Shown piece by piece: positions 35,392 through 43,805 of a DNA stretch of 64,000 nt. This DNA is from Streptomyces sp. WMMB303 (GTDB lineage Bacteria > Actinomycetota > Actinomycetes > Streptomycetales > Streptomycetaceae). The notes beneath the pieces were generated by a model, which was not told the DNA's origin, searched no databases, and saw only the letters and a list, made by a program, of their open reading frames with translations. Both the position numbers and the translations under genes were made by a program. How positions within the stretch are numbered: the stretch's first letter is position 1; the number at the start of each line of letters is the position of its first letter. The stretch is from positions 434,001 through 498,000 of the forward strand of contig NZ_JARKIN010000001.1 in the NCBI RefSeq assembly GCF_029351045.1. Direction: 5' to 3'.

Positions 35392-35480
35392 CGTATGCCT
35401 TCCGACCTTAGGACGCCCCCCACCCTTGGTCAAGACCAATGCCCCGGGGTCGCCCCCCTTGCCGCCCGCCGGACCGGCTG

Positions 35481-35496
35481 CGATGATCGATCATCG
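35481..35496 (+). promoter_or_regulatory. 16-bp perfect palindrome before the SDR gene
   Basis: CGATGATCGATCATCG, 35 bases before the ATG at 35532. A palindrome of this size and place fits an operator of the TetR or MarR type. Confidence 0.5.
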
Positions 35497-35531
35497 ATCA
35501 GAGTTGCCGGCAGCTGCCCCGGAGGACCCCC

Positions 35532-36305
35532 ATGCCTCGCCCCCGCACCCCCACCTCGCTGCGGCGTGTCACCGTCGTCACCGGTGCAGGCCGCGGCATC
35601 GGCGCCGCCACCGCGCTGCGGCTCGCGCGGGACGGCCACCACATCGGTGTCAACTACGTGGCGGACGAGGAAGCCGCGGCCCTTACCGCGGAGGCCGTCC
35701 GGGCCACCGGGCGCGAGGCCGTCACCGTCCGGGCCGACACCGGCGACCCGGACGCGGTGGACCACCTGTTCGACACCGTGCGAGACGCCCTCGGCCCCCT
35801 GACCGGACTGGTCAACAACGCCGGTGTCTCCGGTCCGCTCGGCCGGTTCACCGAGACCTCCCCCGAGGTGATGCGGCGGGTCGTGGACGTCAACGTGACG
35901 GGGGCGCTGCTGTGCGCGCGGCGCGCCCTGCGGGAGCTGTCCACCGCACACGGCGGGCCGGGCGGCGGGATCGTGAACATCTCCTCCTGCGCGGCCACTC
36001 TCGGCTCGCCCGGCGAATACGTGCACTATGCGGCGTCGAAGGCCGCCGTCGACGCCATGACGGTGGGGCTGGCCAAGGAGTTCACCGGCGAGGGCGTACG
36101 CGTCAACTGCGTGCAGCCGGGGTCGGTTCTCACCGAGATGCACGCGCGGATGGGCGACCCGGACCGAGCATGGAAGAAGGCCGAGATCACCCCGGCCCGG
36201 CGCCCCGGGGAACCCGAGGAGATCGCCGACGCCGTCGCCTGGCTGCTCTCCGACGAGGCGTCCTACGTCTCGGGCGCGGTCCTCAGAGCCGCGGGCGGCC
36301 TGTGA
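35532..36305 (+). CDS. SDR-family NAD(P)-dependent oxidoreductase
   Basis: A 257-residue classical short-chain dehydrogenase: TGAGRGIG (17-24) binds the cofactor, NNAG (95-98) and the catalytic SS...YAASK (Tyr166, Lys170) are present. The end of the gene overlaps the convergent ECF41 sigma gene by 23 bases. ATG 35532 is used. Resembles FabG-type sugar/3-oxoacyl reductases; the real substrate is unclear. A perfect palindrome lies in its promoter. Confidence 0.92.
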   Translation: MPRPRTPTSLRRVTVVTGAGRGIGAATALRLARDGHHIGVNYVADEEAAALTAEAVRATGREAVTVRADTGDPDAVDHLFDTVRDALGPLTGLVNNAGVSGPLGRFTETSPEVMRRVVDVNVTGALLCARRALRELSTAHGGPGGGIVNISSCAATLGSPGEYVHYAASKAAVDAMTVGLAKEFTGEGVRVNCVQPGSVLTEMHARMGDPDRAWKKAEITPARRPGEPEEIADAVAWLLSDEASYVSGAVLRAAGGL

Positions 36306-37212
36306 CGCCGGGCTGCTCGCCCGCTCCCGCCAGGTGGGCGAGCTTGGCCGGGTTGCGGATCAGGTGGACGGTCCGCACCAGCCCGTCGGCCACCTCCAGC
36401 GAGAAGACCGTGTCCGGCCGTCCGGCGACGGTCAGCAGCACCGCCGGACCGCCGTTGAGTTCCGGGAAACTGATCCCGAGGGCCGGATCCCGCATCCCGT
36501 CCGGGGCGACGGCGGCCAGGAACCGGCTGATCCGGTCGGCGCCGACGACGACCCGGCGCGGCGCCTTGGCCGCCCCTCCGCTGTCGGCGACGAGACGCGC
36601 GTCCGGCGCCAGCACCGAGACCAGCCCGTGCACATCTCCCTCCGCCGCGGCCTTCAGGAACCGCTCGGTCAGCTCCCGGCGCAGCGCGGGGTCGACCTCG
36701 AAGCGCGGCTTGCGCTCGGCCACGTGCCGCCGGGCCCGCCCGGCGAGCTGACGCACGGCCGTCTCGCTCCGCTCCAGCGTCCCGGCGATCTCCGCGTAAG
36801 GGAAGCCGAACGCCTCGCGCAGCACGAACACCGCGCGCTCCAGCGGCGAGAGGGACTCCAGCACCACCAGCACCGCCAGCGAGACCGATTCGGCCAGCAT
36901 CGCGCGCTCGGCGCCGTCGGGACCCTGCGCCGCCGGGCCCGGGCCGGTGAGCACCGGCTCGGGCAGCCAGGAGCCGACGTACGCCTCGCGCCGGGACTGC
37001 ACCTGGCGGAGCCGGTCCACGGCCAGCCGGGTGGTGACGCGCACGAGGTACCCGCGCGGCTCGCGCACCTGCGCACGGTCCACCGCCGCCCACCGCAGCC
37101 ACGCCTCCTGCACCACGTCCTCGGCATCGGCCACCCGGCCCAGCATCCGGTAGGCGACGCCCTCGAGCACCGGGCGGTGCTCCTCGAAGACCTCGGTCGC
37201 GTCAGCGGTCAC
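36283..37212 (-). CDS. ECF41-type RNA polymerase sigma factor (SigJ-like)
   Basis: A 309-residue sigma factor with sigma2 (about 10-75; DAEDVVQEAWLRW), sigma4 (about 110-165; FGFPYAEIAGTLERSETAVRQ) and a C-terminal SnoaL-like domain (about 185-295) that in this group tunes activity in place of a separate anti-sigma factor. The linker YVGSWLPEP and the NPAKL motif are hallmarks. Start GTG 37212. ECF41 genes usually sit beside a target oxidoreductase, carboxymuconolactone decarboxylase or epimerase; here an SDR converges on it and overlaps by 23 bases. Confidence 0.93.
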   Translation of the reverse strand: MTADATEVFEEHRPVLEGVAYRMLGRVADAEDVVQEAWLRWAAVDRAQVREPRGYLVRVTTRLAVDRLRQVQSRREAYVGSWLPEPVLTGPGPAAQGPDGAERAMLAESVSLAVLVVLESLSPLERAVFVLREAFGFPYAEIAGTLERSETAVRQLAGRARRHVAERKPRFEVDPALRRELTERFLKAAAEGDVHGLVSVLAPDARLVADSGGAAKAPRRVVVGADRISRFLAAVAPDGMRDPALGISFPELNGGPAVLLTVAGRPDTVFSLEVADGLVRTVHLIRNPAKLAHLAGAGEQPGVTGRPRL

Positions 37213-37370
37213 GGCGTCATCATGCCATCGGGGGCCGGTCCGCGGGACACGCGGGGCTTCCCTGGACGAGCGCTTGCTGACATCGTGTCAACGAGTCGCG
37301 GCGCGCCCCCGAGACGGGGCGCCGCGCCGCCGCCATGCCGCGCAGCACCGCAGGGACCCCAGGAGTGGCC

Positions 37371-38279
37371 ATGCCCGCCGTCTTCACCCCGCAGACACCC
37401 GCGAGTGTCTCCACCTCCGTGGTCGAGGTCCCGGTGGCCGGAGGGGCACCGGTCGAGATGGCCTACGAGCGGCGCGGCTCGGGCGAGCCGATGCTGCTGC
37501 TGCACGGCATCGGGCACCACTGGCAGGCCTGGGAGCCGGTGCTGTCGGTGCTCGCGGGAAGCTACGACGTGATCGCCCTCGACCTGCCCGGCTTCGGCAG
37601 CTCCCGGCCACTGCCGGACGACGCCTCCTACGGGCTGCGCCGTGTGGTGCCGCTGCTCGCCGCGACCTGCACGGCCCTGGGAGTCGAGCGCCCCCACGTG
37701 GTGGGCAACTCGCTGGGCGGACTGCTGGCCCTGGGGCTCGGCCTGCACGGCGCGGCGCGTTCGGTCACGGCCCTCTCGCCCGCGGGCTTCTTCACCCGCC
37801 CCGAGCGGCTGTACGCCTACGGGGTGCTGCGCGGCATGCGGGCCGGGGCGCGGGCCTTGCCCGACCCGGTACTGGAGATACTGGCCCGCACCTCTGCCGG
37901 GCGCGCCGCCCTGACCAGCACCATCTACGCCCGCCCCGGGCGGCGTCCGGCCGACGCCGTGGTGGCCGAGACCCGCGCCCTGCGGCAGGCGGCGGGCTTC
38001 GCCCCGGTACTGGCGGAGGGCCGCCGCCCCGGGGCGCGCTTCGACCAGGACCTCGGCAACCTGCCGGTGACGATCGGCTGGGGCGACCGGGACCGGCTGC
38101 TGCTGCGCCGCCAGGGCGTCCGCGCCAAACGCGCGATGCCCGGCGCCCGCCTGGTGCGGCTGCGCGACTGCGGCCACGTACCGATGAACGACGACCCGGC
38201 CACCGTCGCCCGCATCGTCCTGGACACGGCCCGGCAGGCGGACGCGCGGCCGGGAACGGGTGCGAAGCTGTGGCCATGA
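37371..38279 (+). CDS. alpha/beta hydrolase
   Basis: A 302-residue hydrolase: HGIG oxyanion segment (45-48), nucleophile elbow GNSLGG (Ser114), and a C-terminal His in DCGHVPM. No signal peptide. ATG 37371 has AGGAG upstream. Divergent from the ECF41 gene 158 bases away, whose neighbours often include hydrolases, so it may belong to its regulon. The GNAT gene that follows overlaps its stop by 4 bases (ATGA). Substrate unknown. Confidence 0.88.
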   Translation: MPAVFTPQTPASVSTSVVEVPVAGGAPVEMAYERRGSGEPMLLLHGIGHHWQAWEPVLSVLAGSYDVIALDLPGFGSSRPLPDDASYGLRRVVPLLAATCTALGVERPHVVGNSLGGLLALGLGLHGAARSVTALSPAGFFTRPERLYAYGVLRGMRAGARALPDPVLEILARTSAGRAALTSTIYARPGRRPADAVVAETRALRQAAGFAPVLAEGRRPGARFDQDLGNLPVTIGWGDRDRLLLRRQGVRAKRAMPGARLVRLRDCGHVPMNDDPATVARIVLDTARQADARPGTGAKLWP

Positions 38280-38746
38280 CTCCTCCCCCTGCATCCGGCG
38301 GTGTCACCACCCGGACCGCACGTCCGGAGGACTACGACGCGATCATCGCGGTGGTGGACGCCTGGTGGGGCAAGCCGGTGACGGGCCTGCTCAACCGGCT
38401 GCACCTGGACCACTTCCACAGCACCAGCCTGATCGCCGAGGACGCGGGAGGCGAACTCGCCGGCATCGTCGTCGGATTCCTGTCCCCGTCCCGCACCGAC
38501 GAGGCCTACATCCACTTCACCGGGGTCGCCCCGGCGGCGCGGCGCACCGGGCTCGCGAGGTCGCTCTACGAGCAGTTCTTCGCCTGCGCGCACCGGAACG
38601 ACCGCAGGGTCGTCGAGGCGATCCCCTCGCCGCAGAACAGCCGCTCGATCGCCTTCCACACCGCCATGGGCTTCGAGTGCTCGGAACCGGTCGCCGACTA
38701 CGACGGGCCGGGGCAGGACCGCGTCGTCTTCGTCCGCCGCCTGTGA
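38276..38746 (+). CDS. GNAT-family N-acetyltransferase
   Basis: A 156-residue GNAT domain: GVAPAARRTGLARSLYEQF is motif A (acetyl-CoA loop) and NSRSIAFHTAMGF is motif B. The Tyr/Phe positions of the catalytic core are normal. ATG 38276 overlaps the hydrolase stop (ATGA), so the pair is translationally coupled. A 9-bp inverted repeat (38753-38761 with 38781-38789) follows. Confidence 0.87.
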   Translation: MTPPPASGGVTTRTARPEDYDAIIAVVDAWWGKPVTGLLNRLHLDHFHSTSLIAEDAGGELAGIVVGFLSPSRTDEAYIHFTGVAPAARRTGLARSLYEQFFACAHRNDRRVVEAIPSPQNSRSIAFHTAMGFECSEPVADYDGPGQDRVVFVRRL

Positions 38747-38752
38747 CATGCC

Positions 38753-38789
38753 GGCCCGCGGGCAGCCGGACCCGCGCCCTCCGCGGGCC
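38753..38789. terminator. inverted repeat between convergent genes
   Basis: GGCCCGCGG and CCGCGGGCC arms, 19-base loop, between the GNAT gene and the convergent TPR gene. Confidence 0.45.
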
Positions 38790-38800
38790 GACGGAGGCCG

Positions 38801-41800
38801 TCAGCTCAGGGCCGTCTCGATGCGCAGCTCCAGCGCGCCCGCCTCGCTGACCCGCTCGGCGACGGTGCCGTGCGGATCGGGGCGCCCGGCCGGGTAGGCG
38901 GCCCGCACCCGGGTGAGCCGGGTGACGGCCTGGTCGTAGCGGCCCAGGTCGACCTCGAGCGCGGCGGCCCGCAACTCCGCGCTCGTCGCCTCGTGCAGGC
39001 CGGCCTCGCCGCAGGAGTGAAAGGCCGCGACGGCACGCTCGGCGTACTCGATGCCCCGGGCGTAGCGCTCCACCGCGGAGGCGCCCAGCTCGCCGGGGGC
39101 CGGCACCGGCAGCGGTTCGACCAGCAGTTCGGCCGTCTGCCGGTAGGTGTGGCCCACCTCCAGGCGCAGCCTGAGGCGCTGCTCCTCGTCCTGGGGGCCC
39201 TCCGGGGAGCGCAGCACCCGGGCGATCTCCTCCTGGGCCGCGGCCATGCATCCCAGCGCCTCCTCGACCGGCGCTCCCGACTCCATGGCCAGCCAGCCCC
39301 GGGCGTGCAGCGTACGGATCACCGCGTGCGGATCCCCCAGCTCCCGCCACAGCTCCTCGGCCCGGCCGTACAGCTCGCCCGCCGCGGTGTGCCGGCCGCA
39401 GGCACGGTGGGTGTCGGCCGCCAGGTGCGTGACGACGGCGCAGCCGTGCCGGTCCCGCCACCGGTGCGGCGACTCGGCCGCGCGGCGCAGCAGCCGGGCG
39501 GCGGCCCGCAGCTGCTCGGGGTGGGTGCAGGACTGGCCGAGCCAGACGCACGCCTGCACGATGCCGGGTTCGTCCTCGCGCTCCAGCAGGCCGCCGAGGG
39601 CCTCGACCAGGACGGCTGCCGCCTCGTCGGTCCTCTCCAGGACGAGCAGGCAGCCGCCGAGCCGGAGACCGGCCCGGGTGGCCTCCGCGGCACTGCCCGA
39701 AGCGGCCAGCGCGTGCGCCGCGTGCCGGAGCGATTCGGCCTCCTCGGCCAGCAGGCCCTGGGCCGCGTGCACGTCGGCGTGCAGCAGGTGGAGGCGCGCG
39801 AGGTCGGCGGACGGACGCCCGTCGGCGCCCGGCCGGTCCTGCAGGGCGCCGCGCAGCACCTCGGCGGCGCGCTTGTGGTCGCCGGTCTCCATCAGCAGCC
39901 GGACCAGGCCCAGTTCCGGCCCGGTGGCGGACCAGGGACGGCCCGCCTCGTGGAAGAGGTCGGCGGACTCGGCCAACAGTTCACCCGCGCGCACCGCGTC
40001 GCCGCGCCGGGCCGCCAGCGTCCCCCGGGTCTCGACGGCCTCGGCGATCCCTGCCCGGACTGCGGGGTCCCCGCGGTCCGGCAGCGCGAGCGCGACCAGG
40101 CCGGCGAGTTCCGCGTCGAGCGCGTCGGTCCCCGGGCCCAGCAGGTCGGCCCGGCCCTCCGTACGCGCCGGTCCGGCGGCGTACTCCGCGTCGGCCGTCG
40201 GCGGCCGGTCGGCGCGGTTGGCCGCGTCGAAGGGAGTGCCGCCCTCGTCTCCCCCGCCGTCCTGCGCGCCGCCCAGCTCGTGCGCGCGCAGCCGGGCCCG
40301 GGTCAGCAGCACGGCGAGGACGTGCCGGGTGTCGACGCACCCCGCGGCGTGCAGATGCTCGGCCTCGGCGCACAGCGCGTCGAGGGACTCGGGCGGCACG
40401 GCCGCCCCCTCGGCGGCGCCGTAGGCGGCGGAAGCGGCCCGCGCGCGGCACACCAGGGCTTCGCCCGGCCGATCGGCTCCGGCGAAGAGACTGGCGGCCT
40501 CCGCGAATCCGGCGGCACCGGCCGCCGGATCGGTCCTGACCTCGGCGGCGGACCGGTGGTCGAGGACTTCGGCCCGCTCCACCTCGTCGAGCCGCAACCC
40601 CGTACGGGCGACGGCGTCGACAGCCGCGGCCCACCGCTCGGCCGCCTCCGGGTGGCCGACGGCGCTCAGCCGCCGTGCCTGGGCCAGCAGCCGGTGCACT
40701 TCCGGCGAACCGGCTCCGGATCCGGCACCGGCCTCCGGACAGGGCTCGGTTCCCTGTCCCGCCACCGGCCCGCCCTCGGCTCCCGCTGCCGCCGCCGGCC
40801 CGCCCGGCACAGCGGGGGCCGCGGGCAGCGCGGGGAACATGACGGCGCCGATCCCCAGCGGCAGATGCGGGATCAGCGGCCGGGCGGCGAGTCGGCGGCG
40901 CACAGCCGCGCGATGCCCGGTGGTGCCGGCGCGCCGGTCGAAGCGCTCCGCCGTGCCCAGGGCCTGCGCGGCGGCATATTCCAGCAAGGACTCCGCGCGC
41001 CAGTCCCGTCCCGGAGGGCCGGGGACCGGAAGGGCCGCGTGCCCCAGGTCGCCGAGCCGCCGCATCAGCAGGGCGACGGCGGACATCCACGCCTGGTGGC
41101 CGGCCGCGTCCTGTTGCTCCTCCCACCGCGCCCCGTCCTGCTCGGCGAGGATCTCCAGGCCGCGCGGCTCGTTGCCGGTGCGGGAGCAGAACTCCAGATG
41201 CCGGGCGAGCGCGCCGCGCCCGGTCGGCGCCTGACGGACCAGCAGGCAGCCCGCGAGATGCCGGCTCCGCGCCTCCGCGGCGCGGCCGAGGCGCAGCAGC
41301 GGCCCCAGTGAGGCGGCCAGCAGGTAGGGGCGCCGGTGGGCGCAGGTGTACTCGCCGCGCAACACCGGTTCCCACATCCGCAGCGCCGCCTCGTCCTGGG
41401 CTGCTCCGGCGCCCGGTGCAGCCGCCTCGGCCTCCTCCGCGCGCACGGCGTACGCACGGCCGCGCCAGGCCAGTTCGCAGCCCGCACAGTCGGCGCTGCG
41501 GTCGCGTTCCGCCTCCAGCCAGGCGCTGTAGGCGCGCGCGGCCCGCTGCCGGTCGCCGAACCACTGCGCGACCAGGAACTCACGCGCGTACACCGCGCGG
41601 CGGGAGAACCCGGCGCGGTCGTGCTCGCGGGCCAGCAGGGTGAGCCACTCCTCGACCTCCGCCACCGGGACGGCCGGGTCGGCGGCCAGGTCCGCCACGA
41701 CCCAGCGGAGGGACCACAGCAGCGCGAAGGCGTCCTCGGGGTCGAACGCCTCCGGGTCCTCGTCCCGCAGCCGCAGGGCGCGTGCGACGGGGACGGGCGT

Positions 41801-42013
41801 GGTGCGGGCCGCGGTCCCGAAGGTGCGGCCGGCGGCCAGGTGCAGCAGCGCCGCACCCAGGACGCCCCGGCCCTCCCGAGTGCCCGCCTCCGCTGCCGCC
41901 TCGGCCTCCGCGACCAGTTCCTCGGCGCGGGCGACGCGCTCGGGACCGTGCGGGGTCAGGCCGTTCGCCCGGATGTCCGTACGAAGCTCGGCAGGCGTAC
42001 GGCTGCTGGTCAT
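38801..42013 (-). CDS. large tetratricopeptide-repeat protein
   Basis: A 1070-residue helical repeat protein of a family widespread in Streptomyces, probably a scaffold for protein contacts. Repeating pairs of Ala/Leu/Glu-rich helices run through most of the length, interrupted by a low-complexity Ala/Gly/Pro linker (about 415-445). No enzyme domain, DNA-binding motif or membrane segment is evident. ATG 42013 matches the family N-terminus (reading TPAELRTDIRANGLTPHG), with AAGG about 10 bases upstream. An IS110-type element lies directly upstream, between the gene and any more distant promoter. Confidence 0.8.
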   Translation of the reverse strand: MTSSRTPAELRTDIRANGLTPHGPERVARAEELVAEAEAAAEAGTREGRGVLGAALLHLAAGRTFGTAARTTPVPVARALRLRDEDPEAFDPEDAFALLWSLRWVVADLAADPAVPVAEVEEWLTLLAREHDRAGFSRRAVYAREFLVAQWFGDRQRAARAYSAWLEAERDRSADCAGCELAWRGRAYAVRAEEAEAAAPGAGAAQDEAALRMWEPVLRGEYTCAHRRPYLLAASLGPLLRLGRAAEARSRHLAGCLLVRQAPTGRGALARHLEFCSRTGNEPRGLEILAEQDGARWEEQQDAAGHQAWMSAVALLMRRLGDLGHAALPVPGPPGRDWRAESLLEYAAAQALGTAERFDRRAGTTGHRAAVRRRLAARPLIPHLPLGIGAVMFPALPAAPAVPGGPAAAAGAEGGPVAGQGTEPCPEAGAGSGAGSPEVHRLLAQARRLSAVGHPEAAERWAAAVDAVARTGLRLDEVERAEVLDHRSAAEVRTDPAAGAAGFAEAASLFAGADRPGEALVCRARAASAAYGAAEGAAVPPESLDALCAEAEHLHAAGCVDTRHVLAVLLTRARLRAHELGGAQDGGGDEGGTPFDAANRADRPPTADAEYAAGPARTEGRADLLGPGTDALDAELAGLVALALPDRGDPAVRAGIAEAVETRGTLAARRGDAVRAGELLAESADLFHEAGRPWSATGPELGLVRLLMETGDHKRAAEVLRGALQDRPGADGRPSADLARLHLLHADVHAAQGLLAEEAESLRHAAHALAASGSAAEATRAGLRLGGCLLVLERTDEAAAVLVEALGGLLEREDEPGIVQACVWLGQSCTHPEQLRAAARLLRRAAESPHRWRDRHGCAVVTHLAADTHRACGRHTAAGELYGRAEELWRELGDPHAVIRTLHARGWLAMESGAPVEEALGCMAAAQEEIARVLRSPEGPQDEEQRLRLRLEVGHTYRQTAELLVEPLPVPAPGELGASAVERYARGIEYAERAVAAFHSCGEAGLHEATSAELRAAALEVDLGRYDQAVTRLTRVRAAYPAGRPDPHGTVAERVSEAGALELRIETALS

Positions 42014-42243
42014 CGAGCTCTACCTTCTTCCTGGGTCTGCCCCAGCCATTCGTAGGGTTGTGGCACCCAGGGGAGCCGGGTGTGGCTTTCATCGGGCTGC
42101 CGATCATGGTTCAGGAGGCTTGGCCGCCCGGTTCCCCACGACGACTCGGCCGCCGATTGGGAAGTGCGAGAAGGTCGCTGTGTAGAGCAATGCCGGCGAG
42201 GTCGTCCGTGGTACGAACTGCACCGACGATCTGACGGAGTGCG
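42014..42243 (+). ncRNA. IS110 left end with predicted bridge RNA, limits uncertain
   Basis: A 230-base stretch without a protein gene before the IS110 transposase. In the IS110 group this position encodes a structured bridge RNA whose two loops pair with donor and target DNA. Short stems are visible (CTGGG/CCCAG near 42031-42045; ATCGG/CCGAT near 42091-42104), but I could not fold the RNA or place the element's end, so the boundary to the TPR promoter is unknown. Confidence 0.4.
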
Positions 42244-43463
42244 ATGAGCCGGATATGGGCCGGGACCGACTGCGGCAAGACCCACCACCACACGCTGGTC
42301 CTGGACGCTGAGGGCGGCACGCTGCTGTCGCGCCGCGTGGCCAACGACGAGCCCGAGCTGCTGCGGCTGATCGCCGATGTCCTGGGCCTCGCGGACGGCC
42401 GGGCAGTGACCTGGGCGATGGACATGACCGGCGGCGAGCCGGGCCTGCTGATCAACCTCCTGGCCAACCACGCCCAGGAACTCCTCTACATCCCCGGCGT
42501 CGCGGTCAACCGGGCTACCGACAGCTACCGCGGCCAGGGCAAGACCGACGCCCGCGACGCCCGGGTCATCGCTGACCAGGCCCGCATGCGCCGCGACCTG
42601 CTGCCCATCCGGCTCGACGATGAGGCAGTCGTCGAACTGAGGCTGCTGACCGACCGCCGCACGGACCTCGTGGCCGAGCGGACTCGCGTCATCAACCGGC
42701 TCCGTTCCCTGCTGAACAGCATGTTCCCTGCGCTTGAGCGAGCCCTGGACCTCGACAACACCGGGCCGCTGCGGCTCCTGAGCGGCTACCAGACCCCCAC
42801 CGCGATCCGGCGGGCCGGCACCAAACGCCTCACGACGTGGCTTCGCAACCGGAAGGTCCGCAGTGCCCAGGCCCTTGCCGAGAAGGTCGTTGAGGCCGCC
42901 GAGCGACAGCACACCGCCGTCGCCGGGGAAAACGCCATTGCCACGATGGTCCACACCCTGGCCGGGGAGGTGATGACCCTCAACGAGAAGATCGCCGGGA
43001 CCGACAAGCTCATCGAGGGCCGGTTTCGTGAGCACGATCTCGCTGAAGTGATCACCTCGATGCCAGGCATCGGAGCCACTCTCGGCGCGGAGTTCCTCGC
43101 CGCCGTCGGCGGCACACTGGACGCCTTCCCCACCCCGGACCGCCTCGCGGCCTTCGCCGGAGTCACCCCGGCCCCGAGGGACTCCGGGAAAATCAGTGAC
43201 AACCTCCACCGGCCAACGCGCTACCACCGACGCCTGCAACGCGTCTTCTACACCTCCGCACTGATCAGCATCCAGTCCGACCCCAACTCCCGCGCCTTCT
43301 ACGACCGGAAGCGCGCAGAAGGAAAACGCCACGTCCAGGCAGTCCTCGCTCTGGCCCGGCGCCGCGTCAACGTGCTCTGGGCCCTGATTCGTGACCGACG
43401 GTGTTACCAGGTGACACCACCCGTTACCACAGCGGCTTGACATCAGCATTGGGAAGCCTCCTG
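42112..43463 (+). mobile_element. IS110-family insertion sequence (approximate extent)
   Basis: Contains an intact IS110-type transposase. CAGGAGGCTT (42112-42121) recurs inverted as AAGCCTCCTG (43454-43463), and ATTGGGAAG occurs directly at 42156-42164 and 43448-43456. These may mark subterminal sequences, but IS110 elements have no true terminal repeats, so the ends given are only the outer limits of the repeats. Confidence 0.6.
42244..43440 (+). CDS. IS110-family DEDD transposase/recombinase
   Basis: A 398-residue recombinase. The N-terminal RuvC-like DEDD_Tnp_IS110 domain has the first Asp in GTDCGKTHH and the KTDARDARVIAD segment with the last two acidic residues; the second acidic position reads MDMTGG, Asp where Glu is common. 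The C-terminal Transposase_20 domain has SMPGIGATLGAEFLA and the APRDSGK segment with the proposed nucleophilic Ser. ATG 42244. No frameshift, so it may be active. The group uses an RNA bridge for target choice. Confidence 0.93.
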   Translation: MSRIWAGTDCGKTHHHTLVLDAEGGTLLSRRVANDEPELLRLIADVLGLADGRAVTWAMDMTGGEPGLLINLLANHAQELLYIPGVAVNRATDSYRGQGKTDARDARVIADQARMRRDLLPIRLDDEAVVELRLLTDRRTDLVAERTRVINRLRSLLNSMFPALERALDLDNTGPLRLLSGYQTPTAIRRAGTKRLTTWLRNRKVRSAQALAEKVVEAAERQHTAVAGENAIATMVHTLAGEVMTLNEKIAGTDKLIEGRFREHDLAEVITSMPGIGATLGAEFLAAVGGTLDAFPTPDRLAAFAGVTPAPRDSGKISDNLHRPTRYHRRLQRVFYTSALISIQSDPNSRAFYDRKRAEGKRHVQAVLALARRRVNVLWALIRDRRCYQVTPPVTTAA

Positions 43464-43805
43464 GGCCGGGGTGGAACGGGTCGGGCGGGGTGCGGGTGGG
43501 GTGGTGCGCGAAGGGGCAATCCTAGGCTGCGGTGAGCGGTCGGACACACGCGGTCGCGTGCCGCCTCTTCTGTCCGGTGTGGCACCGGTGTTCACTGGGG
43601 CTTCGGATGTACGGCACACGGAGGGAGCTGACACACCAGGGGAACGGGATACAGCTCGCACGGGTGACGGGTGACGGGTGACGGGCGGCGCGCGGCGCCG
43701 TGGCGGATCTCCGGCGCGCAGGAGTGGTCCTCCGCCCGCGGCCGGGTCCGTCTCCGTCGCACGCTCCGAAGGCGCACACTCGCAACCTCTCGAGGAGGCC
43801 CGCAC
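43441..43805. other. 365-base region between IS110 and phoD
   Basis: Holds the IS110 right-end repeats (to about 43463), a CCGGTG-TGG-CACCGG palindrome (43574-43588), the 7-base tandem repeat at 43662-43682 and the phoD promoter. No gene supported. Confidence 0.5.
43662..43682 (+). repeat. GGGTGAC tandem repeat, 3 units
   Basis: Three perfect 7-base units in a row, upstream of phoD. Confidence 0.8.

Noticed and set aside
38870..41311. An 813-codon plus-strand frame opposite the TPR gene
   Set aside because: Low-complexity Gly/Arg/Gln translation with no motif; the minus strand has the known TPR family sequence.
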